44,645 nucleotides of DNA, taken from contig NZ_JOGB01000056.1 of NCBI RefSeq assembly GCF_000719335.1, forward strand, positions 1-44,645, given 5' to 3'. Both the position numbers and the translations under genes were made by a program. Shown piece after piece: positions 8,952-17,064 of this stretch (position 1 is the first letter of the stretch; every line of letters starts with the position of its first letter). The notes under the pieces are model-generated. The model was not told the DNA's origin. It saw nothing but the letters and a program-made list of their open reading frames with translations, and searched no databases. This DNA comes from Streptomyces sp. NRRL S-87 (GTDB taxonomy: Bacteria; Actinomycetota; Actinomycetes; Streptomycetales; Streptomycetaceae).

Positions 8952-9806
8952 ATGGCACAGGCAGCGCAGGCAACCATCGGTGACAGCGAGTTCGACCGGG
9001 ACACCGGCGTCACCCCGCGCGCGGACGAGCCGGGCGTCTTCGACGCCGAGCTCTCCGCCGGGTGGACGATCATCAGCGCCGTGAACGGCGGCTACCTGCT
9101 GGCCCTGGTCGGACGGGCCCTCTCCGAGGCGCTCCCGCACCGGGACCCCCTCACCGTCTCGGCCCACTACCTCACCTCCTCGGTACCGGGCCCCGCGGTC
9201 ATCCGCACCCAGCTGGTCCGTTCCGGCAACACGCTCTCCACGGGGCAGGCGTCCCTCTTCCAGTACGACGCCGACGGCGCCGAGGTCGAGCGCATCCGGG
9301 TCCTGGCCTCGTACGGCGACCTCGACGCGCTCCCCGACGACGTCCGCACCACGGCGGTGCCGCCCGCCATGCCCGACTACTACGACTGCTTCGCCGCCGA
9401 CGCCGGCCCGGCCCCGATCCCCGGCAGCTCGGCCATCGTCGACCGGCTCGCGCTGCGCCTCGACCCGGCCACCGCCGGCTGGGCGGTCGGCGCGCCGTCC
9501 GGCAAGGGCGAGATGCGGGCCTGGTTCGGTCTGGCCGACGGCCGCGACGCCGACCCGCTCTCGCTGCTGCTGGCGGTGGACGCGCTGCCGCCGACCGCCT
9601 TCGACCTCGGGCTGATCGGCTGGGCGCCGACGGTCGAGCTCACCACCCACGTCCGCTGCCGGCCGGCCCCCGGCCCGGTGCGGGTCGCCATCACCACGCG
9701 GAACCTGGCGGGCGGCTTCCTGGAGGAGGACGCCGAGGTCTGGGACTCCGCCGGCCGCCTGGTCGCCCAGTCCCGCCAGCTCGCCCGGGCTCCCCGCACG
9801 TCCTGA
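8952..9806 (+). CDS. Acyl-CoA thioesterase-like protein (TesB/4HBT_3 type)
   Basis: The protein has 284 aa and starts at ATG 8952, right after the palindromic gap. It has the double hot-dog layout of TesB-like thioesterases. The N-terminal hot-dog contains GGYLLALVGRALSEALPHRDPLTVSAHYLTSSVPGP, with the long helix and the substrate-facing His/Asp region. The second hot-dog ends DAEVWDSAGRLVAQSRQLA, the typical final strands. Members hydrolyse acyl-CoA in the cytoplasm; the chain length preferred here is unknown. Actinobacterial members are often annotated simply as thioesterase family protein. A 12-nt tandem duplication spans the stop codon, so a second in-frame stop follows three codons later. 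Confidence 0.83.
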   Translation: MAQAAQATIGDSEFDRDTGVTPRADEPGVFDAELSAGWTIISAVNGGYLLALVGRALSEALPHRDPLTVSAHYLTSSVPGPAVIRTQLVRSGNTLSTGQASLFQYDADGAEVERIRVLASYGDLDALPDDVRTTAVPPAMPDYYDCFAADAGPAPIPGSSAIVDRLALRLDPATAGWAVGAPSGKGEMRAWFGLADGRDADPLSLLLAVDALPPTAFDLGLIGWAPTVELTTHVRCRPAPGPVRVAITTRNLAGGFLEEDAEVWDSAGRLVAQSRQLARAPRTS

Positions 9807-9821
9807 CGCACGTCCTGACCC

Positions 9822-9852
9822 CGGCCCGCCGGCGGTGCCCCGCCCCGGGCCG
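9822..9852 (+). terminator. Two-part hairpin after the thioesterase gene
   Basis: Outer arms 9822-9828 and 9846-9852 and inner arms 9831-9835 and 9840-9844 pair, with a small interior loop and the tetraloop TGCC. It begins 16 nt after the stop codon. It is GC-rich with no T-tract. Confidence 0.5.
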
Positions 9853-9926
9853 CCCCTCGCAGCTCCCGACGCGGCCGCAGGGACAGGCACCCCGGCCGCC
9901 GCCCCTCGCAGCTCCCGACGCGGCCG
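9849..9926. repeat. Pair of 29-nt direct repeats in a gene-free gap
   Basis: The 29 bases at 9849-9877 recur exactly at 9898-9926, a 49-nt spacing. The core reads CCCCTCGCAGCTCCCGACG. They lie in the 391-nt gap between the thioesterase and cysteine desulfurase genes (9807-10197). The rest of the gap holds the hairpin at 9822-9852, G- and C-runs, and the -10 element at its right end. I see no gene in it. Confidence 0.8.
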
Positions 9927-10182
9927 TGCCGCCCGGCGCCCCCAACCCGCCGACGGCCGCCCACACACCACGGGGCACCCTCGCGAAGCCACGGTGGAAC
10001 GGTGGGTGGGGGGACGGCCCCGCAGGGCGGAGGCGGGGGGCCTCGCGTACCGACGGCGAAGGCCGGCCCCCGGTGGCAGTAGCCCGTATCCGCTGACGAG
10101 GGCACCCGGCACCGCCCCCCCCCGCGTGCCCCGCACGGCCAACAGCGTGCTCCCACCGGCACGATCCCGTCGCCCCTCCCCC

Positions 10183-10188
10183 TAGAAT
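10183..10188 (+). promoter_or_regulatory. -10 element TAGAAT for cysteine desulfurase, near-leaderless
   Basis: TAGAAT matches the TANNNT consensus of the principal (HrdB-type) sigma factor. It lies only 9 nt before ATG 10198, so transcription would begin at or within a few bases of the start codon. No good -35 hexamer is visible. Confidence 0.5.
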
Positions 10189-10197
10189 CGGGGAACC

Positions 10198-11361
10198 ATG
10201 GCCTACCTCGACCACGCCGCGACCACACCGATGCTCCCCGAGGCCGCCGCCGCGATGGCCGCGCAGTTCGGGGTCACCGGCAACGCCTCCTCCCTGCACG
10301 CGGCCGGCCGCCGGGCCCGCCGTACCGTCGAGGAGGCCCGCGAAGCGCTCGCCGAGGCGCTCGGTGCCCGCCCCAGCGAGGTGGTCTTCACCTCCGGCGG
10401 CACCGAGTCCGACAACCTCGCCGTCAAGGGCCTCTACTGGGCCCGCCGCGACGCCGACCCGGCCCGCACCCGCGTCCTGACCAGCCCGGTCGAGCACCAC
10501 GCCGTCCTCGACGCCGTCCACTGGCTCGGCGAGCACGAGGGCGCCCGCGTCGAGTACCTCCCGGTCGACCGGTACGGCCGCGTGCACCCCGACGTCCTGC
10601 GCGAGGCGATCGAACGCAACCCCGACGACGTGGCCCTGGCCACCGTCATGTGGGCGAACAACGAGATCGGCACCGTGATGCCGGTCGCCGAACTGTCCGC
10701 CGTCGCCCGGGAGTTCGGCGTCCCCCTGCACTCCGACGCGGTGCAGGCGGTCGGCCAGCTCGACGTCTCGTTCGCCGACTCGGGCCTGGCCGCGATGACC
10801 GTCAGCGCCCACAAGATCGGCGGCCCGTACGGCATCGGCGCGCTGCTGCTGGGCCGCGACCAGAGCCCCGTACCCGTCCTGCACGGCGGCGGTCAGGAGC
10901 GGCACGTCCGCTCCGGCACCCTCGACGTGCCCGCCGTCGCCGCCTTCGCGGTGGCCGGCCGGCTCGCCGCCGAGCGCCGCGAGCGGTTCGCGGCCGAGAT
11001 CGGCGCGCTGCGCGACGAGTTGGTCGGCGCCGTGCTGGCCGCGGTCCCGGACGCCGTCCTCGGCGGCGACCCGGTCGACCGGCTGCCGGCCAACGCCCAC
11101 TTCAGCTTCCCCGGCTGCGAGGGCGACTCCCTGCTGCTCCTGCTCGACGCCCAGGGCATCGAGTGCTCCACCGGCTCCGCCTGCACCGCGGGCGTGGCCC
11201 AGCCCAGCCACGTCCTGCTCGCCACCGGCACCCCGCCGGACCTGGCCCGCGGCACCCTGCGCTTCTCGCTGGGCCACACGTCCACCAAGGACGACGTGGC
11301 CGCCCTCGCCGCCGCCCTGGGCCCCGCCGTCGAGCGCGCCCGCACCGCCGGCCTGATGTAG
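10198..11361 (+). CDS. Cysteine desulfurase (IscS/NifS class)
   Basis: This is a PLP enzyme that removes sulfur from L-cysteine as an enzyme-bound persulfide, releasing alanine (387 aa). [11 protein letters not shown] opens it as in the class-V aminotransferase fold. [10 protein letters not shown] gives the PLP lysine, about K206, and [10 protein letters not shown] the cofactor Asp/Gln. STGSACTAG carries the catalytic cysteine, about C329, in the class I style. With mnmA downstream, the likely acceptor is the tRNA 2-thiouridine pathway, though supply to Fe-S or other thiolation routes cannot be excluded. The start is fixed by ATG 10198 behind TAGAAT, with no clear Shine-Dalgarno sequence. Confidence 0.93.
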   Translation: MAYLDHAATTPMLPEAAAAMAAQFGVTGNASSLHAAGRRARRTVEEAREALAEALGARPSEVVFTSGGTESDNLAVKGLYWARRDADPARTRVLTSPVEHHAVLDAVHWLGEHEGARVEYLPVDRYGRVHPDVLREAIERNPDDVALATVMWANNEIGTVMPVAELSAVAREFGVPLHSDAVQAVGQLDVSFADSGLAAMTVSAHKIGGPYGIGALLLGRDQSPVPVLHGGGQERHVRSGTLDVPAVAAFAVAGRLAAERRERFAAEIGALRDELVGAVLAAVPDAVLGGDPVDRLPANAHFSFPGCEGDSLLLLLDAQGIECSTGSACTAGVAQPSHVLLATGTPPDLARGTLRFSLGHTSTKDDVAALAAALGPAVERARTAGLM

Positions 11362-11378
11362 CCCCGGCCGCCCCGGGG
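11362..11378. terminator. Short bidirectional hairpin between convergent genes
   Basis: CCCCGG (11362-11367) and CCGGGG (11373-11378) pair around a 5-nt loop, filling exactly the 17-nt gap between the desulfurase stop and the convergent gene's stop. Confidence 0.4.
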
Positions 11379-12266
11379 TCAGCCGGCCGGTCCGAGGACC
11401 CGGTCGGCGGCCGCCGCCTGCCGGGCCAGCAGGGCCCTGCGGGAGGCCAGTACGTCGGGGTGGGTGTCCAGCCACTCCTGCTGCACGACGGCCAGCCGCC
11501 GGTACGCCGTGGCCAGGAACCCGGTCCGCAGCTTGCACCGGACGTCCGCCGCGATCGCGGGGTGCTCGCGGAGCTCGCGGTCGTGCGGCAGTGCCCGGGC
11601 CATGTCGACGGGGTCGCGGGCGTCGATCCCGGCCCCGTGCATGCAGGTCCGCCAGTGTTCGAGCGCGTCCCGGTAGTCCGGGTCGGAGCCCAGGCGTGCC
11701 AACGCCTTCGTCTCGCCCTCGCCGAGGCTGATGCGCACGGCCAGCCAGCGCTCCCGGCCGTCGCCGAGCAGGCGCTCCTCGGCCTCGGCCTGGCAGCCCG
11801 CCCGGGGGATCCGGACCCTGATGCGGCTGCCCTTGACGGTCAGGGTGCGCGCGGGGTCGCCGTACAGGGCCCGGCCGAAGGCCTCGCTCTCGGGGTGCTC
11901 GGCGGGCAGCGGCTGCGGTTCCGCGGGCGCCGCGAGCGTCTCGGTTCCGAACGGGGTGGGGCGCGACACCGGGTCCTGGGGTCCCGCGACCGGGGCGGGC
12001 CGCAGGGTGAACCCCTTTCCGGCCATGCAGTCGACGGCCAGCTGCTGCTCGGCCCGCTTCACGCGCGCGGCGGTCGGCGAGTACGCGTAGAGGGTGGCGT
12101 AGATCGGGGGGCGCAGGCCCTGCGCCGTGAGTTCGGCGGCGGTCGGCGGGCGGTGGGGAGCGGTGGGGTGGGGGGCCATGACGGTCCGGGCGCCGGCGGT
12201 GAGCGCGAGGACGGCGGCGGCAGCGGCGCAGGCGCGGCCGCGGCGGCTCGCGAGCAGCGGTGGCAC
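11379..12266 (-). CDS. Secreted hypothetical protein with four conserved-looking cysteines
   Basis: I do not recognise the family. The protein has 295 aa and starts at GTG 12266, with a GAGGAGAG ribosome site just upstream. The N-terminus (LLASRRGRACAAAAAVLALTAGA) is a Sec-type signal or membrane anchor. A Pro/Thr linker and a mostly helical, Arg-rich domain follow. After the signal there are four cysteines, in VDCMAGKGF, RAGCQAE, RTCMHG and VRCKLRTG, compatible with two disulfides. It lies downstream of the I36 inhibitor gene on the same strand but is separated from it by a terminator-like hairpin. It is probably extracellular or surface-exposed; the function is unknown. Confidence 0.7.
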   Translation of the reverse strand: MPPLLASRRGRACAAAAAVLALTAGARTVMAPHPTAPHRPPTAAELTAQGLRPPIYATLYAYSPTAARVKRAEQQLAVDCMAGKGFTLRPAPVAGPQDPVSRPTPFGTETLAAPAEPQPLPAEHPESEAFGRALYGDPARTLTVKGSRIRVRIPRAGCQAEAEERLLGDGRERWLAVRISLGEGETKALARLGSDPDYRDALEHWRTCMHGAGIDARDPVDMARALPHDRELREHPAIAADVRCKLRTGFLATAYRRLAVVQQEWLDTHPDVLASRRALLARQAAAADRVLGPAG

Positions 12267-12298
12267 GGGGGCTCTCCTCGGGTTCCGGGCGGTGGACC

Positions 12299-12324
12299 GG
12301 GCCCGGCGGCGTGCCGCCGGGCCC
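12299..12324 (-). terminator. Terminator after the I36 inhibitor gene
   Basis: Bases 12299-12309 pair with 12314-12324 (11 bp, perfect) around CGTG. The stem lies 24 nt past the inhibitor stop codon on the minus strand and 33 nt before the next start. Confidence 0.65.
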
Positions 12325-12347
12325 GTGGTGCGCGGCGCTCGGGGCGG

Positions 12348-12830
12348 TCAGTAGCAGTCGGTCGAGGTGCGGCCGGGCAGTGTCAGCGCGCTCGCCCGGT
12401 CGCGCAGAGCCGTCGGCAGCGGGTCGCCGTTCTGGGTGCCGGGCTGGTCCACGGTCGAGCCCGAGTCGACGTAGTGGCCCGGGTTCAGGCACCACAGGAA
12501 GGTGCCGCCGTAGGTGTCCCAGTAGTGGCTCTCGTAGTTGCTGTTGCTGGAGTTGCTCGCCGAGGCCACGTTGTTGTTGACCGTCTGGTTCAGGCCCGCG
12601 CCGTTCACGTTGTACTCGTCGAAGGTGTCGTTCGAGAAGTCGTGGTCGCCGTTGAAGTAGGAGTGGCGGGCGCTCTGGATCGTCCCCCAGAACACGCAGT
12701 GGTTCCCCGAGGCGCAGTTGGGGCCGGCCGCGGCCGGCGTCGCGGCCAGGCCCCCGCCCAGCGCCAGCATCGCCGTGGCGCCCGCGAGGAGCCCGATCCG
12801 CCTGCGCATCCCGCCGGTTCGTGAGGTCAC
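12348..12830 (-). CDS. Secreted peptidase inhibitor family I36 protein
   Basis: This is a small secreted protein (160 aa) of the Streptomyces metalloproteinase-inhibitor type. GTG 12830 is preferred over ATG 12809 because AGGA lies 6 nt upstream. The signal peptide runs through GLLAGATAMLALGGGLAATPAAAG. The mature part opens NCASGNHCVFW, the I36 Cys-Trp pattern. It continues into Asn-rich, Tyr-rich strands (FNGDHDFSNDTFDEYNVNGAG; NNNVASASNSSNSNYESHYW) and ends in a C-terminal cysteine (STDCY). Four mature cysteines would make two disulfides. By family it may inhibit extracellular proteases or act as a beta-crystallin-like structural protein. It is divergent from the SARP gene across a 213-nt gap. 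Confidence 0.75.
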   Translation of the reverse strand: MTSRTGGMRRRIGLLAGATAMLALGGGLAATPAAAGPNCASGNHCVFWGTIQSARHSYFNGDHDFSNDTFDEYNVNGAGLNQTVNNNVASASNSSNSNYESHYWDTYGGTFLWCLNPGHYVDSGSTVDQPGTQNGDPLPTALRDRASALTLPGRTSTDCY

Positions 12831-13043
12831 GAGGTGTCCTGCCTTTCGTCGCACGTGAGCAAGTGGTGGTCGCGGATTGGTGCGGACCTCACTGTGCAGT
12901 CGGGCGGTGCAGGACTGACGCAACATCAGCCCAGTCCCGCCCCAGGCCCACCGCAGCGCACGGAGTGGCCGGTCCGCGTCTTCCTCCGCACGGCTCGCGT
13001 GCGTCAAAGTTCCTGCGCTGGCTCGGCCGTCTCGGGGGGAGAC
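12831..13043. promoter_or_regulatory. Divergent promoter region of I36 inhibitor and SARP regulator
   Basis: This 213-nt gap must hold two promoters. Three related heptamers, GTGCGGA (12880), GTGCAGT (12894) and GTGCAGG (12907), lie 14 and 13 nt apart on one strand. SARPs bind heptamer direct repeats, usually 11 or 22 nt apart, so the fit is imperfect. No clear -35/-10 pair stands out. Confidence 0.35.
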
Positions 13044-14942
13044 ATGGAGTTCCGGTTGCTCGGACCCGTGGAGGTCTGGTCGGAGGGGCACAGGCTGCGG
13101 TCGTTCGCCCAGAAGCCCACCGCCCTCCTGGTCGCCGGCCTCGTCGACGCGGGCCGGGTCGTCACCGTCGACCGGCTGGTGGACGCCATCTGGGGCGAGG
13201 ACCCGCCCGCCACCGCCGCCAAGCTCGTGCAGAGTTACGTGGCGGTCCTCAGGCTCGTCCTGCACCAGCCGGGCTCGGCCCCCGTCATCACCACCCGGCC
13301 GGGCGGGTACGTCTTCGAGGCCCCGCCCGCCGCCCTGGACCTGCACCGCTTCCAGCACCTGCTCGACCGCGGCCGCCAGGAGTGCGTCCGGGGCGGCCAC
13401 GCCGCGGCCGTCGAGACCCTGGAGGCCGCCCTGGCCCTGTGGCGGGGCCCCGCCCTCGGGGGCCCCGCCAGCCCGCTGCTGCGCGCCGAGGCCGAACGAC
13501 TGGAGGAGATGCGCACCGCCGCGACCGAGGCCCTGCTCACCGCCCGGCTGGAGGCCGGCGGCGGCCAGGAGCTCGTCGGCGAGCTCACCCGCCTGGTGGC
13601 CGCCCACCCGCTGCGCGAGCGCCCGCGGGCCCTGCTCATGGTCGCCCTGGAGCGGTCCGGCCGCCGGGCCGAGGCCCTCGCCGTCCACCGGGACGCCCGG
13701 CGGGTCCTGCGCGAGGAACTGGGCGTGGACCCCGGCCCGGAACTCACCGCCCTGCACGCCCGGCTGCTCACCGCGCCGGCCCACGGCCACGGCGAGGAGG
13801 CCCTGCCCCCGCTGCCCGGCCCGCGCGCGGCCGAGACCGGCCGGCCGCACCGGCCGGCCCAGCTCCCCGCCGCGCCGGCGGCCCTGACCGGCCGGGCCGA
13901 GGAGCGCACACGTCTCCTCGCGGCACTCGAAGGGAGCACGGACGACCGCTGCGCGCCGGTGTGCGTCGTGCACGGCATGGGCGGCACCGGCAAGACCGCC
14001 CTCGCGCTGCACGTGGCCCACGAGGCCGCGGCCGGCTACCCCGACGGCCTCCTCCACACCAATCTGCGCGGCTCGGACCCCACCGCGGCGGCCGACCCGG
14101 CCGAGGTCCTCGCCGCCTTCCTGCGCGCCCTGGGCCTACCGCCCGCCGACGTGCCGGCGGACCCCTCCGAGCGGGCCGCGCTCTACCGCACCCTGCTCTC
14201 CGCCCGCCGCGTGCTCGTGGTGCTCGACGACGCCGCGGACGACCGCCAGGTCCGTCCGCTGCTGCCCGGCGCAGGAGCGAGCGGCGCGCTCGTCACCAGC
14301 CGGCGCACCCTGCCCGCCCTCGACGCCGCCCTGCGCGTGGCCCTGCGGGTGCTGGGCCACCGCGACAGCCTGGAGCTCCTGGACCGCTGCACCGGTGGCT
14401 CCGCGGTGGCGGCGGACCCGGAGGCGGCCGCGGCGGTCGCCCGGCTGTGCGGCGGACTGCCGTTGGCCATCCGGATCGTCGGTTCCCGGCCGGGCACCGG
14501 CGGGCGCCCGTCCCTGGGCGTGCTGGCGGCCAGGCTCGCGGACGAGCGGCACCGGCTGGACGAGCTGAGCGCGGGCGACCTCGACGTACGGGCCTCCGTC
14601 TCGCTCAGCTACCGCGCACTTCCCGAGAGCGGTCGCCGGACCTTCCGGCGGCTCGGCGCGCTCGGCCCGGCCGCGTTCGGGCCCGCGGCCGCCGCACCGC
14701 TGCTGGGGGTGTCCGTAGCGCAGGCCGGGCGCCTGGTGGAGGCACTGGCCCAGGCGCACCTGCTGGAGCCGGCCGGGTCGGGGGCGGACGGGACGCCCCG
14801 GTACCGCTTCCACGACCTCGTGCGCCTGCACGCGTGCGAGCTCGACGTCGAGGAGCCGCCAGGGGCGCCGGGTGCGCCCCCCTGCGCCCCGCCGGCTCAG
14901 CCCGCGTGCGGCCTCAGCGCGGCCCGGACCAAGGCGATGTAG
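13044..14942 (+). CDS. SARP/AfsR-type regulator with NB-ARC ATPase, no TPR region
   Basis: This is a transcription factor of the Streptomyces antibiotic regulatory protein class (632 aa). ATG 13044 follows GGGGGAGA, and the protein opens directly with the OmpR-like winged helix (MEFRLLGPVEVW...LVDAIWGEDPP). The bacterial transcriptional activation domain covers about 95-245 (LDLHRFQHLLDRG...LGVDPGPELTALHARLL). A Pro-rich linker leads to an NB-ARC ATPase with Walker A GMGGTGKT (about 311-318) and VLVVLDDAAD as Walker B. AfsR itself continues into a long TPR sensor; this protein stops soon after the NB-ARC winged helix (RYRFHDLVRLHACEL). Its last 46 nt overlap the 3' end of the convergent amidase gene. 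Targets are unknown; the divergent I36 gene is the obvious candidate. Confidence 0.85.
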   Translation: MEFRLLGPVEVWSEGHRLRSFAQKPTALLVAGLVDAGRVVTVDRLVDAIWGEDPPATAAKLVQSYVAVLRLVLHQPGSAPVITTRPGGYVFEAPPAALDLHRFQHLLDRGRQECVRGGHAAAVETLEAALALWRGPALGGPASPLLRAEAERLEEMRTAATEALLTARLEAGGGQELVGELTRLVAAHPLRERPRALLMVALERSGRRAEALAVHRDARRVLREELGVDPGPELTALHARLLTAPAHGHGEEALPPLPGPRAAETGRPHRPAQLPAAPAALTGRAEERTRLLAALEGSTDDRCAPVCVVHGMGGTGKTALALHVAHEAAAGYPDGLLHTNLRGSDPTAAADPAEVLAAFLRALGLPPADVPADPSERAALYRTLLSARRVLVVLDDAADDRQVRPLLPGAGASGALVTSRRTLPALDAALRVALRVLGHRDSLELLDRCTGGSAVAADPEAAAAVARLCGGLPLAIRIVGSRPGTGGRPSLGVLAARLADERHRLDELSAGDLDVRASVSLSYRALPESGRRTFRRLGALGPAAFGPAAAAPLLGVSVAQAGRLVEALAQAHLLEPAGSGADGTPRYRFHDLVRLHACELDVEEPPGAPGAPPCAPPAQPACGLSAARTKAM

Positions 14943-15553
14943 CGGTCCCAGTCCCAGTGCGGGCCCGGGTCCGTGTGGTCGGCGCCGGGGACCTCGCTGT
15001 GGCCGATGATGTGGGTGCGGTCGGCCGGGAAGTCGTACCGGCGGCAGATGTCCGCGGCCAGGCGCGCCGAGGACGCGTACATGGCGTCGGTGAAGTCCTG
15101 GGGACGGTCCACGAAGCCGACGTGCTCTATGCCGACGCTGCGCTCGTTCATCGAGCGGTTGTCGGCGTGGAAGGCCACGTCCAGCTCGCGCACCATCTGC
15201 TCGATGTGCCCGTCCTTGTTGACGATGTAGTGCGCCGAGGCCTTGTGGAAGGGGTTGCGGAAGGCGTCCACCGAGCCCTTGAAGCCGCCCTGCGTGACGT
15301 GCACGACGATCCGGTCGATCCGGTAGTCGGCCGGCCGGTCGGCCATCCGCCAGTTCGCCGGGGAGGCCGCGGTCCAGCGCGCGCCCTTGTGGTCGAGCTC
15401 GCCCTCCTTGCGGGGCTTCGAGACGCCGGGCAGCAGCCAGTAGCCGCGCTGTATGTCGTCCCGCTCGGCCACGCCCACGCCCACGAGCACGCCGAGGCCC
15501 GTGATCAGCAGCGCCCGCCGCGCCGGCCCCTTCTTCCTGCCCGCCACACCCAT
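14897..15553 (-). CDS. N-acetylmuramoyl-L-alanine amidase, Amidase_2 domain
   Basis: This zinc peptidoglycan amidase or PGRP-like domain (218 aa) cleaves between muramic acid and L-alanine. The N-terminus KKGPARRALLITGLGVLVGVGVA is a signal or anchor with a pair of arginines, possibly Tat-like. The likely zinc ligands are the first His of IVVHVTQGG, a His in SVGIEHVGF or nearby, and the His of THIIGHSEVPG. SAHYIVNKDGHIEQMV, AFHADN and NERSVGIEH are family hallmarks. ATG 15553 is used; GTG 15556 is nearly equivalent and neither has a clear Shine-Dalgarno sequence. It is divergent from mnmA (64-nt gap), and its end overlaps the SARP gene's end. Confidence 0.87.
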   Translation of the reverse strand: MGVAGRKKGPARRALLITGLGVLVGVGVAERDDIQRGYWLLPGVSKPRKEGELDHKGARWTAASPANWRMADRPADYRIDRIVVHVTQGGFKGSVDAFRNPFHKASAHYIVNKDGHIEQMVRELDVAFHADNRSMNERSVGIEHVGFVDRPQDFTDAMYASSARLAADICRRYDFPADRTHIIGHSEVPGADHTDPGPHWDWDRYIALVRAALRPHAG

Positions 15554-15617
15554 CACCCCCACCGGTTGAGAACGTCTGTGCCCCGTGCACGGTTCCCCCC
15601 GTACTCTGGTGGGTGCT

Positions 15618-16748
15618 ATGACACAGAATCCGCAGCCGCGCCGTCCCCTCCGCGTTCTCGCCGCCATGTCCGGCGGCGTGGACTCCGCCGTCGCCGCCGC
15701 CCGTGCCGTCGAAGCGGGCCACGACGTGACCGGCGTCCACCTCGCCCTCTCCGCGAACCCGCAGTCCTTCCGCACCGGGGCCCGCGGCTGCTGCACGATC
15801 GAGGACTCCCGCGACGCCCGCCGGGCCGCGGACGTGATCGGCATCCCGTTCTACTGCTGGGACCTGGCCGAGCGCTTCCGCGAGGACGTGGTCGAGGACT
15901 TCGTCGCCGAGTACGAGGCCGGCCGCACCCCGAACCCGTGCCTGCGCTGCAACGAGAAGATCAAGTTCGCCGCGCTGCTCGACAAGGCCCTCGCCCTCGG
16001 CTTCGACGCCGTCTGCACGGGCCACTACGCCACAGTCGTGGAGAACCCGGACGGCACGCGCGAGCTGCACCGCGCCTCCGACATGGCCAAGGACCAGTCG
16101 TACGTCCTCGGCGTCCTCGACGAGCGGCAGCTCGCCCACGCCCTGTTCCCCCTCGGTGACACGATCACCACCAAGGAGGAGATCCGGGCCGAGGCGGAGG
16201 CCCGCGGCCTGGCGGTCGCGAAGAAGCCCGACAGCCACGACATCTGCTTCATCGCCGACGGCGACACCCAGGGCTTCCTCGCGAAGCGGCTCGGCACGGC
16301 CGAGGGCGACATCGTCGACGAGGCGGGCACGAAGCTCGGCAGCCACGACGGTGCGTACGGCTTCACGATCGGCCAGCGCAAGGGCCTGCGCATCGGCCAC
16401 CCGGCGCCCGACGGCAAGCCGCGCTACGTCCTCGACATCTCGCCCGTGACCAACACCGTCACGGTCGGCCCCGCCGAGGCCCTCGACGTCAGCGCCCTGA
16501 CCGCGATCAAGCCCCGCTGGTGCGGCGCGACCCCGGCGGCCCCGGGCACGTACACCGCCCAGCTGCGCGCGCACGGCGGCGAGACCGAGGTGTACGCCGA
16601 GGTCGTCGACGGCGAGCTGCGCGTCCGCTTCACCGAGCCGGTCCGCGGCGTCGCCCCCGGCCAGGCCATCGTCCTGTACGACGGCACCCGCGTCGTCGGC
16701 TCCGCGACCATCGCCTCGACGGTCCGGGCCACGGCCGGGGCGGTCTGA
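15618..16748 (+). CDS. mnmA: tRNA-specific 2-thiouridylase MnmA
   Basis: MnmA inserts sulfur at U34 of the Lys, Glu and Gln tRNAs (376 aa). The PP-loop SGGVDSA sits near residues 18-24 and activates C2 of the uridine with ATP. The catalytic pair is Cys108 in TPNPCLRCN and Cys210 in SHDICFI, which relays the persulfide. The insert [18 protein letters not shown] is typical of actinobacterial members. GQRKGLRIG and the C-terminal beta-barrel complete the fold. ATG 15618 follows a -10-like TACTCT (15602-15607) at leaderless distance, with no clear Shine-Dalgarno sequence. The sulfur donor is probably the cysteine desulfurase at 10198. Confidence 0.95.
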   Translation: MTQNPQPRRPLRVLAAMSGGVDSAVAAARAVEAGHDVTGVHLALSANPQSFRTGARGCCTIEDSRDARRAADVIGIPFYCWDLAERFREDVVEDFVAEYEAGRTPNPCLRCNEKIKFAALLDKALALGFDAVCTGHYATVVENPDGTRELHRASDMAKDQSYVLGVLDERQLAHALFPLGDTITTKEEIRAEAEARGLAVAKKPDSHDICFIADGDTQGFLAKRLGTAEGDIVDEAGTKLGSHDGAYGFTIGQRKGLRIGHPAPDGKPRYVLDISPVTNTVTVGPAEALDVSALTAIKPRWCGATPAAPGTYTAQLRAHGGETEVYAEVVDGELRVRFTEPVRGVAPGQAIVLYDGTRVVGSATIASTVRATAGAV

Positions 16749-16776
16749 GGGGTCCAACCGGACCGCCGGGTCCGAC

Positions 16777-16800
16777 ATGCCATCGCCCGCATGGTGGCAT
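16777..16800. promoter_or_regulatory. Palindrome upstream of antitoxin gene (possible autoregulatory operator)
   Basis: ATGCCATC (16777-16784) pairs with 16793-16800 over 8 positions (one wobble), 36 nt before the antitoxin start. Ribbon-helix-helix antitoxins commonly repress their own promoter through such sites. The assignment rests on position only. Confidence 0.35.
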
Positions 16801-16836
16801 CGTGAAGGTGCGCTCACTGAGTCCCTGGAGGCCGCG

Positions 16837-17064
16837 ATGTCCGAGACGACCGTGAAGAAGTCCGTCACGATACGCCGCTCCATCGCGGAGGAGATCGAGG
16901 AGCGGGCCGGCGCCGGCGGGTTCTCCAGCTTCGTGGACGCCGCGGCCGAGCACTGGCTCGCCCTGCTCAAGGCGAGGGAGATCGTCGAGGACCACGAGCG
17001 GCGCTTCGGGCCCCTGTCGGAGGACGCGCTGGAGGAGGCACGGCGCGCGTGGCGAGGCGAGTGA
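16837..17064 (+). CDS. Ribbon-helix-helix (CopG-like) antitoxin
   Basis: This is a small DNA-binding protein (75 aa), starting at ATG 16837 behind GGAGG (16827-16831). The N-terminal strand and two helices, VKKSVTIRRSIAEEIEERAGAGGFSSFVDAAAEHWL, fit the RHH_1/CopG/VapB fold. The acidic C-terminal part (EIVEDHERRFGPLSEDALEEARRAW) is the kind of tail that wraps a toxin. It is followed, with a 4-nt overlap, by a short frame that resembles the start of a PIN-domain toxin, so this was probably a toxin-antitoxin pair. It lies 88 nt after mnmA. Confidence 0.75.
   Translation: MSETTVKKSVTIRRSIAEEIEERAGAGGFSSFVDAAAEHWLALLKAREIVEDHERRFGPLSEDALEEARRAWRGE

Noticed and set aside
9691..12495. Open frame of 934 codons on the minus strand
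   Set aside because: It is antisense to the cysteine desulfurase gene and overlaps the secreted-protein gene out of frame; no motif or credible start.
12880..12913. SARP binding site of three GTGCRG heptamers
   Set aside because: Spacing of 14 and 13 nt does not match the usual 11 or 22 nt of SARP direct repeats; kept only as a weak remark.
12821..16159. Open frame of 1112 codons on the + strand
   Set aside because: It overlaps the SARP, amidase and mnmA genes in the wrong frame, and its Arg/Pro/Gly-rich translation has no recognisable domain.
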